From: Congeria kusceri
Taxonomy: Eukaryota; Mollusca; Bivalvia; Myida; Dreissenidae
NCBI GenBank assembly: GCA_027627225.1
Contig: CM051034.1
Span: forward strand, 12,182,261-12,246,260
Direction of reading: 5' to 3'
Length of the DNA: 64,000 bases
The notes under the pieces were generated by a model. That model saw only the letters and a program-made list of their open reading frames with translations, did no database searches and was not told where the DNA came from. Each line of letters opens with the position of its first letter. Position 1 is the first letter of the stretch. Below, one piece after another: positions 44,301 through 56,000 of this stretch. A program made the translations under genes and the position numbers.

Positions 44301-47300
44301 TGGTAAGCATAACAAACACGGCATGACCAAGAGCAACAAGCTATGGTAAGCATAACAAACACTGCATGACCAAGAGCAACAAGCTATGGTAAGCATAACA
44401 AACACTGCATGACCAAGAGCAACAAGCTATGGTAAGCATAACAAACACTGCATGACCAAGAGCAACAAGCTATGGTAAGCATAACAAACACGGCATGACC
44501 AAGAGCAACAAGCTATGGTAAGCATAACAAACACTGCATGACCAAGAGCAACAAGCTATGGTAAGCATAACAAACACTGCATGACCAAGAGCAACAAGCT
44601 ATGGTAAGCATTCACACCACAATGTATTTGAATTATACTTCAGACAAGTGGTGAAATACCTGTATAATCTTTTGACTCTTTTGTGTGTTACATACATGTA
44701 TGTATGTGATTCAAACCAGAAATATTAAATATATTGCGATTTTCAACAACACACTCATCTTTGTAGAATTTTAATAAGGTCGACACAGCTATTTAATATT
44801 TTTCCATGTCTTTAAATACATAAGCAAGCTTATGTCATACTTTGCAGCATTGAAGGGCCTTGAATTGTTTGTTTTCAAACACAACTTACGCCTTCTCTTT
44901 TGCAGGCTCAAATTTATGGGGTGTATGAGGAAGTAGAGAAGTTGCGGAAAGAAAAGGCTGAAAAAGAAAAATACCTGGCGAGGCTACGACACACTAATAA
45001 CACAGACCACATGGCTGAAGTGCAGGTTTGAAAATATGTATTTTCTTCTTATTTCTAACAACAGCTGAGGTTATTTTTCCTACTTTATAATGCTCCATGA
45101 AAGGGGAGCATATGGTCACCATATGTTTGTCCATCCAAATACTAATTCAACTGCAGTTCAATTTTTGGATCTGACGACAAATGTATGTCCACCCTAACTT
45201 TATCCATCATTTTGTCTATTTGTCCAGTATATTTTTCGTTTATGCGCTGGATCTCGAGAACTTATGACATGGTTTTCAATGAAATATTTATGTGCATCCT
45301 CCCTATCAAGAGGACCTGCGCTTACATGTATTATTAATATTGTCATTTCATTCCCGTTGTGGGCCTGGCTAGCTCACTTAATATAGCGCTGGACTGTCAG
45401 TCTGGGGTTCATGAGTTCACTCCCCAGCCCAGCCACATAACTTGTGTGGCAGTTGGTTATGAAATTATTTCTACGGCCATTTTCCCCCTACCTCTTCAAG
45501 TAGGGCAGTTGTCAGTTACTGATATAAGTATGTGCACTTAGTACTGGTAAACCGCTAAGGTCAGCTAAGCTTGCCCAGGGAAAGTGTGAGTAGGTTAAAT
45601 GACCGCCTTGATAAAAACGACAAAAAATCCCAACAAATGAACGTTCCTGTTGTATGATTTTTCAAGGAGTTATATTTGATTATACTATAAGGTCTTTTTC
45701 CATGCTAGTGATTTGATCAAGCAGATCCGGATTATCCATCAGTTTCACTGATCTTTTTGTTTGTTTTATTTACTGGTTTTTTAACACTTTCAATTTAACT
45801 CTTGCCCTTGCTGTTAAAGCAATATGGTGGAACAAACAGATATTTGGTTGATTTGTTGTTTTTGTCTAAGCAAAATTGTGTAGTAATCGAATATCACTAC
45901 ACCTTGCACTTATAGTTGAGCACATATTCTTGTATTGTGAAACAAGAAGAGATAACCGAATCGGAATTGCAAAGTGAATTGTTGTCATTACAGCGTCAGT
46001 GCCTAGGCCCCGTTGTGAACAGCCTTCCTGATCTACATAAGCAGTACAGCAGTCTGGCATACGCCCTCGACACAACACGCCACCAGATACCTATGGCTGA
46101 GGTGTACCTGCCGGACAACAAGGAGCAGTTTGAAGGTATGCTGGTATAGTTTGTTTGGATTTTTCGCCATATTCAACAGTATTTCAGTCATATAACGTCG
46201 GTCAGTTAACCTACTCACACTTTTCCTGGGTAAGCTGGTTTACCAGTACTAAGTGCACATACTTATGCCAGTAACTGGCAACTGCCCTACTTGAATCAGA
46301 GGTAGGGGGAGAATGCCCATAGAAATAATTTCATGACCAATCCCCACACAAGTTATGTGGCCGGGCTGGGAATCGAACCCGCGATCAGGATTTGTAGTCC
46401 AGCGCTCTACCAACTGAGCTAGCCGGCCCGGCTATATGCTGGTATATGTTATGTCATATGTTTCATTAGAATTTTCTTTGGTTTTGTGTTGAGTTGATTT
46501 CAGAAAGAAAATGTTGTATTTCATTGTTTTAATGTTAAAGGGACAAATGCATTGTCTGAAATGAAAAACAGCAACTGACAGCTGTCCCATTTTTATGATG
46601 TTCCAGAATCAAAACTGCTAAGGCATATACTACTATTCCTTAAAAAGAACTTGGCACAAGTTCTATAATTGTTCAGATACATTATTGTTTTTGACAAATC
46701 TGGTTAAATCAATGGATTTTTATTTCAGCAAAACTAGAAGCCCAGTTGCTGGAGAGTGAGCGCTTGCTGGGAGAAATCACGGCCATTACAAGGCAAGATG
46801 TACCCAACATAGTCAACATGGGCACTGCCATGACAACCATGGAAAAGTCTGTAGAAACTATGGAGTCTGAACTGAAAAAGTATGTAAATATAAGTATTTT
46901 ATTGCATGTATAAACAATGCTTTTTTATGATAACTGTTCTTTATAGGTTTGTTTATTTTAAGTACCAGTAGATTGATTCAAGTTTATTTATTATGTTGTA
47001 AACTGAATACTGCACTTTAAACAGTTTAAATCTAAGAATAAATCTGAACTTTCAGTTTCTCATGCATACTGGTACATTTGTGTTTGTATCCTATACCCAT
47101 GGTGTAACTTACTGTAGTAGAAAATATAAGAGCAGATCTATCTGTAATGCAAATAGCAGAAAACTCTGTTGTGTCGTTTTACTAAAAATGTGAGGAGTTA
47201 TTGGCGGTCGAAACCTTTACCTTTCCTCGTCGAAACCTTTACCTTTCCTTGGTCCATATCCACAAAGCTTCTAAGGAAAATCTTACCATAAGTCATATTG

Positions 47301-47592
47301 TTTAAGGGAAAAATGTGAGTAATGCTTCTCTGGTGAAAATGAATATGTATTTGAAATATTTTGAAATACGAAGCACATTTTCATTCTTTACCAGATTAAA
47401 GCCTTTTAAAACAAAATAATCTTTAAATGAACGAGCCACAGACTTAGGAAATTTTAAAATTTAGTAAATATTAGAAAACTCTTTTTGTTCTGTGGCTACA
47501 GGTGTGAGGAGTTGCTGTCAGCGGTGGAAACCTTGACGATCCAGGAGTGTTCTTTGAGGGCCCAAGACATACAGGCACTGGATCCGTCCTGA
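35315..47592 (+). CDS. HAUS8: HAUS augmin-like complex subunit 8
   Basis: Sixteen coding exons: 35315-35382, 36198-36280, 36482-36665, 37363-37453, 38263-38429, 40221-40318, 41162-41417, 41680-41738, 42309-42385, 42853-43117, 43433-43569, 43968-44087, 44906-45025, 45916-46135, 46729-46879, 47502-47592. All phases agree; 728 aa. HAUS8 binds microtubules through a basic N-terminal region and joins the augmin complex through C-terminal coiled coils, promoting branched microtubule nucleation. The conserved motif ARVIPSRYMQAMETKSKSS is at residues 336-354, a Lys/Ser/Pro-rich stretch follows, and the coiled coil begins near residue 496 (YALDTTRHQIPMAEVYL near 624). Vertebrate HAUS8 (~410 aa) has its ARVI/RVI-type motif near the N-terminus, so about 335 residues here are an extra, disordered-looking extension. 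Introns 4 and 12 have donor-containing tandem repeats. Exon 1's donor (AG|GTCAAT) is weak. Confidence 0.9.
36784..37126. mobile_element. MITE in HAUS8 intron 3
   Basis: Left end CAGGGATTTCAATGGA, right end TCTATTGAAATCCCTG, a one-mismatch inverted pair with hAT-style CAGGG tips. Length 343 bp, non-coding. No exact target duplication was found. Confidence 0.6.
37454..37622 (+). repeat. HAUS8: 57-bp tandem repeat beginning at the exon-4 donor of HAUS8
   Basis: Three copies start at 37454, 37511 and 37568. Copy 1 starts exactly with the GTAAGG of the exon-4 splice donor; copies 2 and 3 carry GTAAGG and GTATGG after AGCCAAG. Shared body: CTGTACATTGAGTATTGATA. Using a downstream donor would read into an in-frame TGA a few codons after 37454. 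Confidence 0.85.
37703..38042 (+). repeat. 170-bp tandem duplication in HAUS8 intron 4
   Basis: Two adjacent, almost identical copies starting GACTGGTCTGGTATTTTTAC at 37703 and 37873. The near identity implies a recent duplication or an assembly effect. Confidence 0.85.
38531..39175 (+). repeat. ~165-bp tandem core element in HAUS8 intron 5
   Basis: The left end TTTAGCTCACCTGAGCACAA is followed by about three cores marked by AGAGACTT or AGAGACAT at about 38638, 38798, 38958 and 39110 and by TTGCACAGTTTGTGTATGACC. This is again the short-end-plus-tandem-core layout of pearl-like elements. The right end is unclear. Confidence 0.5.
40351..40430 (+). repeat. 40-bp tandem duplication after HAUS8 exon 6
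   Basis: Two perfect copies of a 40-base unit beginning GGCTATCCAGGTGTCTGC, 32 bases into intron 6. Confidence 0.85.
41820..41990 (+). repeat. 57-bp tandem repeat, three copies, HAUS8 intron 8
   Basis: Unit marked by GGGTTTTCCTTAGTCTAAG and GACAGAACAAAACTTC, three near-identical copies. Confidence 0.8.
44058..44610 (+). repeat. HAUS8: 43-bp minisatellite, 13 copies, containing the HAUS8 exon-12 end and its splice donor
   Basis: Units start at 44058 and every 43 bases to 44574 (the last is partial). Each holds the last 30 exonic bases of exon 12 (ACACTGCATGACCAAGAGCA onward, ending CAAGCTATG) plus the first 13 intronic bases GTAAGCATAACAA. Thus thirteen consensus donors ATG|GTAAGC occur, at 44088 + 43n. 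Only CTG/CGG and CAAG/CGAG variants distinguish units. Reading past the first donor gives a TGA at 44109, so the first donor must be used for full-length protein. Confidence 0.95.
45358..45641 (+). mobile_element. tRNA-derived SINE, family 1, copy 2 (HAUS8 intron 13)
   Basis: Diverged full-length copy: CTGGCTAGCTCACTTAATAT head, GTGCACTTAGTACTGGTAAA body, A-rich tail CGACAAAAAATCCCAACAAA. Flanks are only loosely duplicated. Confidence 0.75.
46149..46434 (-). mobile_element. tRNA-derived SINE, family 1, copy 3, next to the exon-14 donor
   Basis: Minus-strand copy flanked by a perfect 12-base duplication TATGCTGGTATA (46137-46148 and 46435-46446). The duplicated target is the donor region itself: the intron starts GTATGC at 46136. 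The SINE thus begins 13 bases into intron 14 and leaves a second TATGCTGG downstream. Confidence 0.9.
47189..47219 (+). pseudogene. Possible decayed copy of the start of HAUS8 exon 16
   Basis: TGTGAGGAGTT followed by GGCGGTCGAAACCTT parallels the real exon at 47503 (TGTGAGGAGTT, then AGCGGTGGAAACCTT) with a three-base gap. A 22-base sub-unit TCGAAACCTTTACCTTTCCT is then repeated. There is no acceptor before it. Chance cannot be excluded for 31 bases. Confidence 0.35.
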
Positions 47593-48059
47593 TGTGTGTG
47601 CGTCAGTCTCGGCTGCAATAGTCCCACTTTTAGTGTTATTTATTCTTAGTTCCTTCAACAGTTGTAACTTGTGATGCTAATTGACAAACAGTAGCTGTTT
47701 ATTTTACGAAAATGTGGCTTGTGAGTGTACTAACAAACATTTCTTATGAAGAATAGTATAAGCATTAGATGAACACTAACAATGTTCTTCCTTGAAAATC
47801 TCATTAAGACAGACATGATTTGCTTGAATACTGAATTTAATTTAAGCTGGATTCCAAACAGAAAATGGATATGCCGACATATATATACATGAAATGTTGT
47901 CCTACATTTTGTTACAATACAATCTACTTTCACATAAAAAAAAAAAATTCTGAATCTCTGGGAAAATTTACTTTTGTTACATGTCACTGGGACGTGCAAA
48001 GGACGTCCTTACAGTATTGCTTATCTTACTTTAGGCCAGTTAGGAACTTGTAAAAGATT

Positions 48060-48065
48060 AATAAA
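48060..48065 (+). terminator. HAUS8: Candidate polyadenylation signal of HAUS8
   Basis: First AATAAA after the stop codon, 468 bases downstream; others lie at 48252 and 49281, so alternative 3' ends are possible. Confidence 0.4.
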
Positions 48066-48480
48066 TATATTTTAAATGTACAATATAGTGGCAGGCATGA
48101 TAAGCATGGCAGGCATTTGATAAGCTAGGTCTTTACTAAAAATGTTAAGTCTGTGATGTAGATTTATAGTTGTGTATAAATTACTTTTTTTTAACCAAGT
48201 TTGTAATATAGCATTTTAGTAACATATTAGAAGTAGACATTCTGTTGTTTTAATAAATGCAAAGGTGTTAAATTGTTCAGGCAATTTGTGACTCTTGTTA
48301 GTTGAAAAAAACAAACTAAAATGAAATTATTTTGATATTGTGCAAATTTCAGGAAAGATGTTTTTGAAAAAAAAATGCATGTTACTTATGTTGAGAGTTT
48401 CCTTTTGTTCTTTTATTGACCAATTAAGCATGTAACTACATGTACATATGTTCTCAATATGCCACGCTATCACCCATTAA

Positions 48481-48793
48481 GCCGGGTGTGGCTAGCTCAG
48501 TTGGTTGAGCGCTGGACTGTCAATCCAGGGATCGTGAGTTCGAACCCCCGCCCGGCCACATAATTTTTGTGGGGATTGGTCATACAATTATTTCTACGGC
48601 CATTCTTCCCTTACCTCTGATTCAAGTAGAGAAGTTGTCAGTTACTGGCATAAGTATGTGCACTTAGTACTGGTAAACCGCTTAGATCAGCTATTAAAGC
48701 TTCCCCAGGAAAAGTTTGAGTAGGTTAACTGACCGCCGTGATATGACTGAAATACTGTTAAAAATGGCGACAAATCCAAACAAACAAACAAAC
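48481..48793 (+). mobile_element. tRNA-derived SINE, family 1, copy 4
   Basis: Best-preserved head: GGCTAGCTCAGTTGGTTGAG and GTGAGTTCGAACCCCCG, with a predicted GTC (Asp) loop. Tail CAAACAAACAAACA. A 12-base duplication with one mismatch flanks it (ATCACCCATTAA / ATCACTCATTAA at 48469 and 48794). Located between HAUS8 and SMYD5. Confidence 0.88.
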
Positions 48794-48809
48794 ATCACTC
48801 ATTAACTAT

Positions 48810-50030
48810 AGCTCATTATGAATATTCACATAAATGTTATACCATATACATGTACTTGACTTGTGTTCGAGGGAGGGAGTGAACTCGAGAAATTTTAATT
48901 TATTTACTGTTACTTCCATAACTATATTGTTACAAGTTTTATTTGGTAAACCATGTAGACTATGTGAAATTTAAACTGTATTTTTATTAATACATAATTA
49001 TATACTATAGTTACATGTGGGATACTAGTAGATCAGGAAAATAGAAAAAGTGAACTATTTACATTTGATATTTTATTAAAAAATATATATTTGATGGTTA
49101 AATGGTCATATTTATGAATAATATGTACTACATGTAAAAATACAATCGTTTCTACATTATTTCAAATATACACATCGTGAAACGTACAATTCTCTGAGCA
49201 TGTATAGTGGTGAAAATGTAATAAATGAATCTTGTTATAATTTGTTGATTTGTACATGTTTGTTAAATTTGTGTATTTTGAATAAAGAATATAGATGCTT
49301 GTGTGAATTATAATTATTTACCCGTAATATGTCATTCAATGCAAAGGGTCTTTTGTTTACCCGGAAAGGAAGGCATTGTCAAAAACGAATATTGTTGCAA
49401 GAAATGTCAATATATGGTCAGAGATGCAGTGGAGTGGTGTATTGGATAATTATGATGCATTCCTTCCTGAGTTTGATCCCTACCCCAGCCGCAATTCAAA
49501 ACCCCCAGTAACATATCTAGCAGCTTGCAAAACGCTATTTCTTTAAGTCCTATGGATATTGTGTGCACACTAGAAAATATGACAGCAATAGACGTGCTTT
49601 AAATGTGACATATTTTTGCTCCACACAGCTATCATTACTATTACAAGCGACAATAAATCTGCACTTTTACTTATTCCTGTAAATAAGAAACCGCAGATCA
49701 GGGGCCATATTCTAGAAACATCTTGAGTTTACCTTAAACTATTTTCACCTAATTTCCAATTTTGTAAGGTAATATTCTTAAGAACTACATTCAATTGTGT
49801 GAATCCAATTCCAGTTAAGTAAATATTAGTTAATAATGTAGATAATCAGTGAACAATAAGCAGAGTTTCATGTACACATACATACAACGCTTAAGAAAAT
49901 AACGATTTTAAGGCTTGAGGATAAGATTTTTCTACTTATTCAGATGTTTATGGAATATGTACTCCAGTATTAGTAAACGCACAATAGGGCGTCGTATTTA
50001 CAACTGTCAAAATCTCCCGCAATATTCGGA
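48810..50030. other. Intergenic region HAUS8-SMYD5
   Basis: AT-rich, no gene recognised. A weak tRNA-like stretch at 49420-49500 (GTTTGATCCCTACCCC) may be a SINE relic. The SMYD5 promoter should lie just before 50038. Confidence 0.4.
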
Positions 50031-50037
50031 TAACATC

Positions 50038-53000
50038 ATGGATGGAGTTGAAATAAAAGTTAAAGATTCCAGAAAGGTATAGAGTATTTAAGCTCACTTT
50101 TATTTCAAGATAGTGATTTAATTGTTACAGTCGCACACTACGTTGTTCTTAATATTTAAGTGTTGTATATAACTTGTATTAATTAATATGAAATGTGTTT
50201 TCGCGACCATTTGTTTACACGTGTTTTTTTTAAGATTAAAAAAATACAAATTATCATACCGAATCTTGCATCACACAGTGGCATAATTGTCATTCTGTGC
50301 CTAAATAATAATCTTGCAACTGTAGTAATTATGAAAAATAAATGGTCCTTCAAATGGTTCTCTTTATGAACAAGGATGACACTTAGGAAGATGTGTGGGT
50401 TACGCTCCACTATGATTTGGTATCTTCTAAATTTTTGGCATGTTTAATTATTTAATATCAGGTTATAACCATTATAAAACAAATTTAAAAATGTTAATAT
50501 TTAGTATAATTGGAAGACATGAATGCAGAGGGTATTCAATCATTTGAAAGGCAGGATCAAAATGCACAATATTTATTAAATTTTGACATTGCAGGGTCGA
50601 GGTTTGTATTCAAAGCAGCACTACAATGCGGGAGATGTGATTCTTGAGGAAGCTCCCCTGGTGTCATGCCAGTTTGGGTGGAATGAGCTGTACAAATACA
50701 CCGCGTGTGACAACTGCCTTCGCTCGCTGGAGACGGCCGAGGCCATGGCACAGCGGCTAACAAACAATTCAGCGCTGGTGCTGCCCCATCCAGAGTGCTG
50801 TGAGGTGAAACAAGACCTCATTGTTTCCTGCCCCAGTTGTCAGGTGCTAGGTCTTTTCTTACAGCAAAACTATTCAGTTTTTCTTGTAGAAGCTGGGGTG
50901 TTGGTATTGCCCTGCTTGCCTCAAACCATGTAAAGACAAGGGAAATTTTGCCAGAACCTATTATATAATTACTGTATGGACAAATGCCTGTTGACACTAT
51001 ATACCAGTAATTGTTACGTAAATCTCAATATTAACATTACATTTTTAATTCGATATGGAACTGTCTGATAGTCATATTCTAGGTAATAAAATGAAATATG
51101 TTATGTTCAGATTTTTAAATTCTTAGTTTTAGGTAATAAAATGAAATATGTTATGTTCAAATTTTTAAATTCCTAGTTTTATAAATAAACAAAAATATTT
51201 CTAAAGTGCATGCTTCTTTCAAAACTGTTTACCATAGAAATCATAATTTCCCTATTATTCGAACCCAGGTTGCGTACTGTGGCACAGAGTGCAGGGATCG
51301 GGCGTGGGCCTCGTACCACAAGGTGTTGTGCCTGGGTGGAGACCGAGAGAACCCTGACCACCCAATGAACAAGCTTCTGGATACCTGGAGGAACATCCAC
51401 TTCCCGCCAGAGACTGCCAGCATCACGCTTCTGTTAAAAATGATCGCCATGGTGAAACAGGTGGGGCAGGGATTAGAACAAAATTAATGGAATACCATAT
51501 ATCTGGTAATTTTCAGGTTGTATAATTATAAGTTTGCGAACATTAGGAAAAAAGAATTTTTGCGTTTTAAATTTTTGCAATTTTTGTGTTTGCAAACTAT
51601 TCAGAAGTCTTTTGAACACTTATTCTCACTTTAATTCAAACACACGAACAGGATATGTTGTTACACATATTTAAGTGTGAGGAATAGCAATACTACAATC
51701 ATGAAGGTTTAAGTCTATGTTTTTGCTTCCCAAATTATCATCAGTTTATAAAATGGATTATACTCAATAAGTATGCATGCGCTAATTAATCTTCCTTGTG
51801 TGATAACATTTAGCTGTCTTATTATCAAGTCCTGTAATTTCAACTCACTTGACTATAATCGATTATAGTTTGGAACAAATCAAGAATTTGGCCAAGAAAT
51901 ATTGCAGTGATAACATATGATAGTTTGCATTAAAAAATGTTGCTAATAATTAGCAATTTTAATTTTCACGTTTCCATTGTGACCGCGAATATAGCAGAAA
52001 ATTATTTCACCATGAAAATCACCAGTTATATGCTATGATAATTATTATATTATGAAAATTGTATTCTTATGTGTAGGAAATAAAGAGGTGGTGAATATTG
52101 ATCTTTTATTAGTAATAACTGATGTGAAAAAGGTCATAAACATTTAACACATTATGAGTTTGAATTTAAACAAAACTTTTCAGAGATGACACATGCAGTA
52201 TGCATCCTAAATCCTTGTGTATAAAAACATCATCATGAATGTGGCAAAATGGTGTAATAATAAAGGCTTCTAACTCTTTCCTTGTCAGTACTGCTTAAAG
52301 ATAACATAGTCTGATATTTACTAAAATGCCTACTTGTAATAACGTGTTTGAATTTCAAATCTGAACTTTATTTGAACTAATTCCCAGTATGTTTAGTTTG
52401 GCCCAGTACATGATGATGATTCAGTGCCAAACCACGCCAATTCCTTATATATTTTAAAATAAAATCCTTAAATATTTTATAATTGTATATGAATAGCATA
52501 GTTTCGTACTAAGCATTTGTTTACAATTCATTTGAAAGTTCTGTTTATGTGATCAGGCTGAGGACCCCATCAGTGTGTTGTCAGAGTTCAGCCAGTTTGT
52601 GCAGGTGACAGTGAATGAAGAGGAGCATGCAGTGCACAAGCTGCTGGGCTCACACTTCCAGGTACAGTACTGTCCCAAATTGATGGACAATTGCAAAAAT
52701 AACCTTGAAATAGAATAGGCAATAGATGTTAAGGGCCATTTGTTGCCTATTAAATTTATGTTTTCTAAATTAAATATTACATACATGTACATTAAACATG
52801 TACAGTTGAAGTACACAATGTATGATTTACGTTGACAAGAATATTGATTTATTTCTCGAAATTGTAATATCAATGAATGGAAGTCCTGTGTTTGAAAATA
52901 TCTGAGATGTATTGATTATAAATAAATCTAATCTGAACCAGATTATGTTGGTCAGTTATAAATAAGTCTTATCTGAACCAAATTATGTTGGTCAGTTTAA

Positions 53001-56000
53001 ATAATTCTTATCTGAACCAAATTGTGTTCGTCAGTGCCCATTTGACCAATGCTAATTTTGATGACTGGTTATGGTGAACAATGTAAGGTGTTTTGCTATA
53101 TCTCATGATAAATGGTTATGGTGAACAATGTAAGGTGTTTTGCTATATCTCATGATGACTGGTTATGGTGAACAATGTAAGGTGTTTTGCTATATCTCAT
53201 GATGACTGGTTATGGTGAACAATGGAAGGTGTTTTGCTATATCTCATGATGACTGGTTATGGTGAACAATGTAAGGTGTTTTGCTATATCTCATGATGAC
53301 TGGTTATGGTGAACAATGTAAGGTGTTTTGCTATATTCATGATGACTGGTTATGGTGAACAATGTAAGGTGTTTTGCTATATCTCATGATGACTGGTTAT
53401 GGTGAACAATGTAAGGTGTTTTGCTATATCTCATGATGACTGGTTATGGTGAACAATGTAAGGTGTTTTGCTATATCTCATGATGACTGGTTATGGTGAA
53501 CAATGTAAGGTGTTTTGCTATATCTCATGATGACTGGTTATGGTGAACAATGTAAGGTGTTTTGCTATATCTCATGATGACTGGTTATGGTGAACAATGT
53601 AAGGTGTTTTGCTATATCTCATGATGACTGGTTATGGTGAACAATGTAAGGTGTTTTGCTATATCTCATGATGACTGGTTATGGTGAACAATGTAAAGGT
53701 GTTTTGCTATATACATGATGACTGGTTATGGTGAACAATGTAAGGTGTTTTGCTATATCTCATGATGACTGGTTATGGTGAACAATGTAAAGGTGTTTTG
53801 CTATATCTCATGATGACTGGTTATGGTGAACAATGTAAGGTGTTTTGCTATATCTCATGATGACTGGTTATGGTGAACAATGTAAGGTGTTTTGCTATAT
53901 CTCATGATGACTGGTTATGGTGAACAATGTAAGGTGTTTTGCTATATCTCATGATGACTGGTTATGGTGAACAATGTAAGGTGTTTTGCTATATCTCATG
54001 ATGACTGGTTATGGTGAACAATGTAAGGTGTTTTGCTATATCTCATGATGACTGGTTATGGTGAACAATGTAAGGTGTTTTGCTATATCTCATGATGACT
54101 GGTTATGGTGAACAATGTAAGGTGTTTTGCTATATCTCATGATGACTGGTTATGGTGAACAATGTAAGGTGTTTTGCTATATCTCATGATGACTGGTTAT
54201 GGTGAACAATGTAAGGTGTTTTGCTATATCTCATGATTATTTATGGCGAGGACATTGATATCAGAATTGTTGTTTTTCTAGGACCAGTTGGAGATGTTAC
54301 GACACATGGTTTCAGAGGCATTCTATGATGAAAAAGTACAACAGGTGTGTAAAAATATCAGCACATGCCATTCTGTTTTGTATCTTAACTCAGCAAATAT
54401 TAATTTTAGTGAACTGGGTGTGTGTTTTATAATGTCTTCATGATTGCATTTTATGTGTTACCCATTAAAGGCTTACTTAAAAAGACAAGATAAATGATAC
54501 AAATTAAACACATTTATTGATCTACTTTAGCTTCAGAAATAATGGTATTTATTTCTAAATATAATTTATCTAATGTCTTATCACATTTTAAGCAGGTTTA
54601 TATGCTTGCTTCGTGATTGTTTAAGTTCTCATACTTTCTCATAGTCTTAATCTGAAATTAAAAGCTGGTATGTTACAGTCTTTGTCATTGACCAATATTT
54701 GATGACACAATTTGATATTGAGAACTTTTGTAGCCACGATCACTCGAATTGGTTTCCATATACATACATGTACTTGTATGCACTTACCTTTGAACTGGTC
54801 TTCTATCAACGGCAGTGGTTGACACCAGAGGGGTTCCGGTCCATGTTTGCACTGATGGGTACAAACCAGCAAGGAATTGGCTCTAGGTAGGCATGGGATT
54901 TATTCCTGGTTGCAGTGATGTTCAATAACGGGTGACAGTGTCAATTAAGAACTATTGGAATACTTGATAATGGTCACCTTGTCCTTGGTTTGCCATGTTT
55001 ACTCAAAGATGGTGTCTACAACAGAATTGTTCTCACTGAATGAAAGAAACTACACTTGTACTGTATGAAACTTTAACCACTGGTAATTGTTTTAAAAAAC
55101 AGGTACTGATATCATGGAGTTTTATTCTCATAACAAATTATGTTTTGTATGCATTATCTGTAAACATGTTTTGAGGCTTGTTGTGGGAAAACCGGACGTA
55201 GGCGGAAATTGCCGTCCTGGATAAGCCTGTGCAGACTGCACAGGCTGATATGGGACGACACTTTATGCGCATGAATTAAGTCTGGTTTTCCCACGACACG
55301 CCTCTTTTGTTTTAGTGCAGGTGAGTGTTTTTTGAAGTACCAGTAACTTACCCAATGAAGTAAGATGGTCAATGTATGCAGCCTGCATTGTGTTACAGCT
55401 CCATCAGCGTCTGGGTCAACAACTGTGATGCTCTAGATCTCGGGGATGGAGAGAAAGAGCAGCTGAACGCCTTCATAGACCAGCTGTATGTGGATCTTGA
55501 CAAAGGTGAGTTGTCTGGGGTTTTGCCGTATTTGATCTAACTTTTTGGACACTTTTTCGGGTGAAATAATTGTGGCGTGTCGTGGGAAAATGGGGCTTAA
55601 TGCATATGCGTAAAGTGTCGTCCTGAAACACACCATGAATTTTTGTTGGCCTATCAAATTTAATTGCTGTCTGGACAAATAAATAACTGTTAATAAATCT
55701 TGCTGTATGGTATGTTGTAACACAAACATATTTTATTGCAGTTTCTGGAACCTTCCTGAACTGTGAGGGGGTGGGGCTGTACAGGATGCAGTGTGCTTGT
55801 AAGTAAATGTCACTCAGGTGCTTCTTATACTGTAAAATGATTTATTTTGCGGTGTCTGAATCCCACGCATTCTTGAAAAACTGAAATGTTATGTGGTCTT
55901 CAATTTGTGTTTTTGTCATTTTCAGCATTAATCATATTAGTTGTATGCCCCCGGCATCTTGGAGGCATATAATGATTGTCCATTCCTTCCGTGATTCTGC

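Noticed and set aside
53059..54236. CRISPR-like array (also 44058-44610)
   Set aside because: The units are contiguous with no unique spacers and the context is a eukaryotic intron; these are minisatellites.
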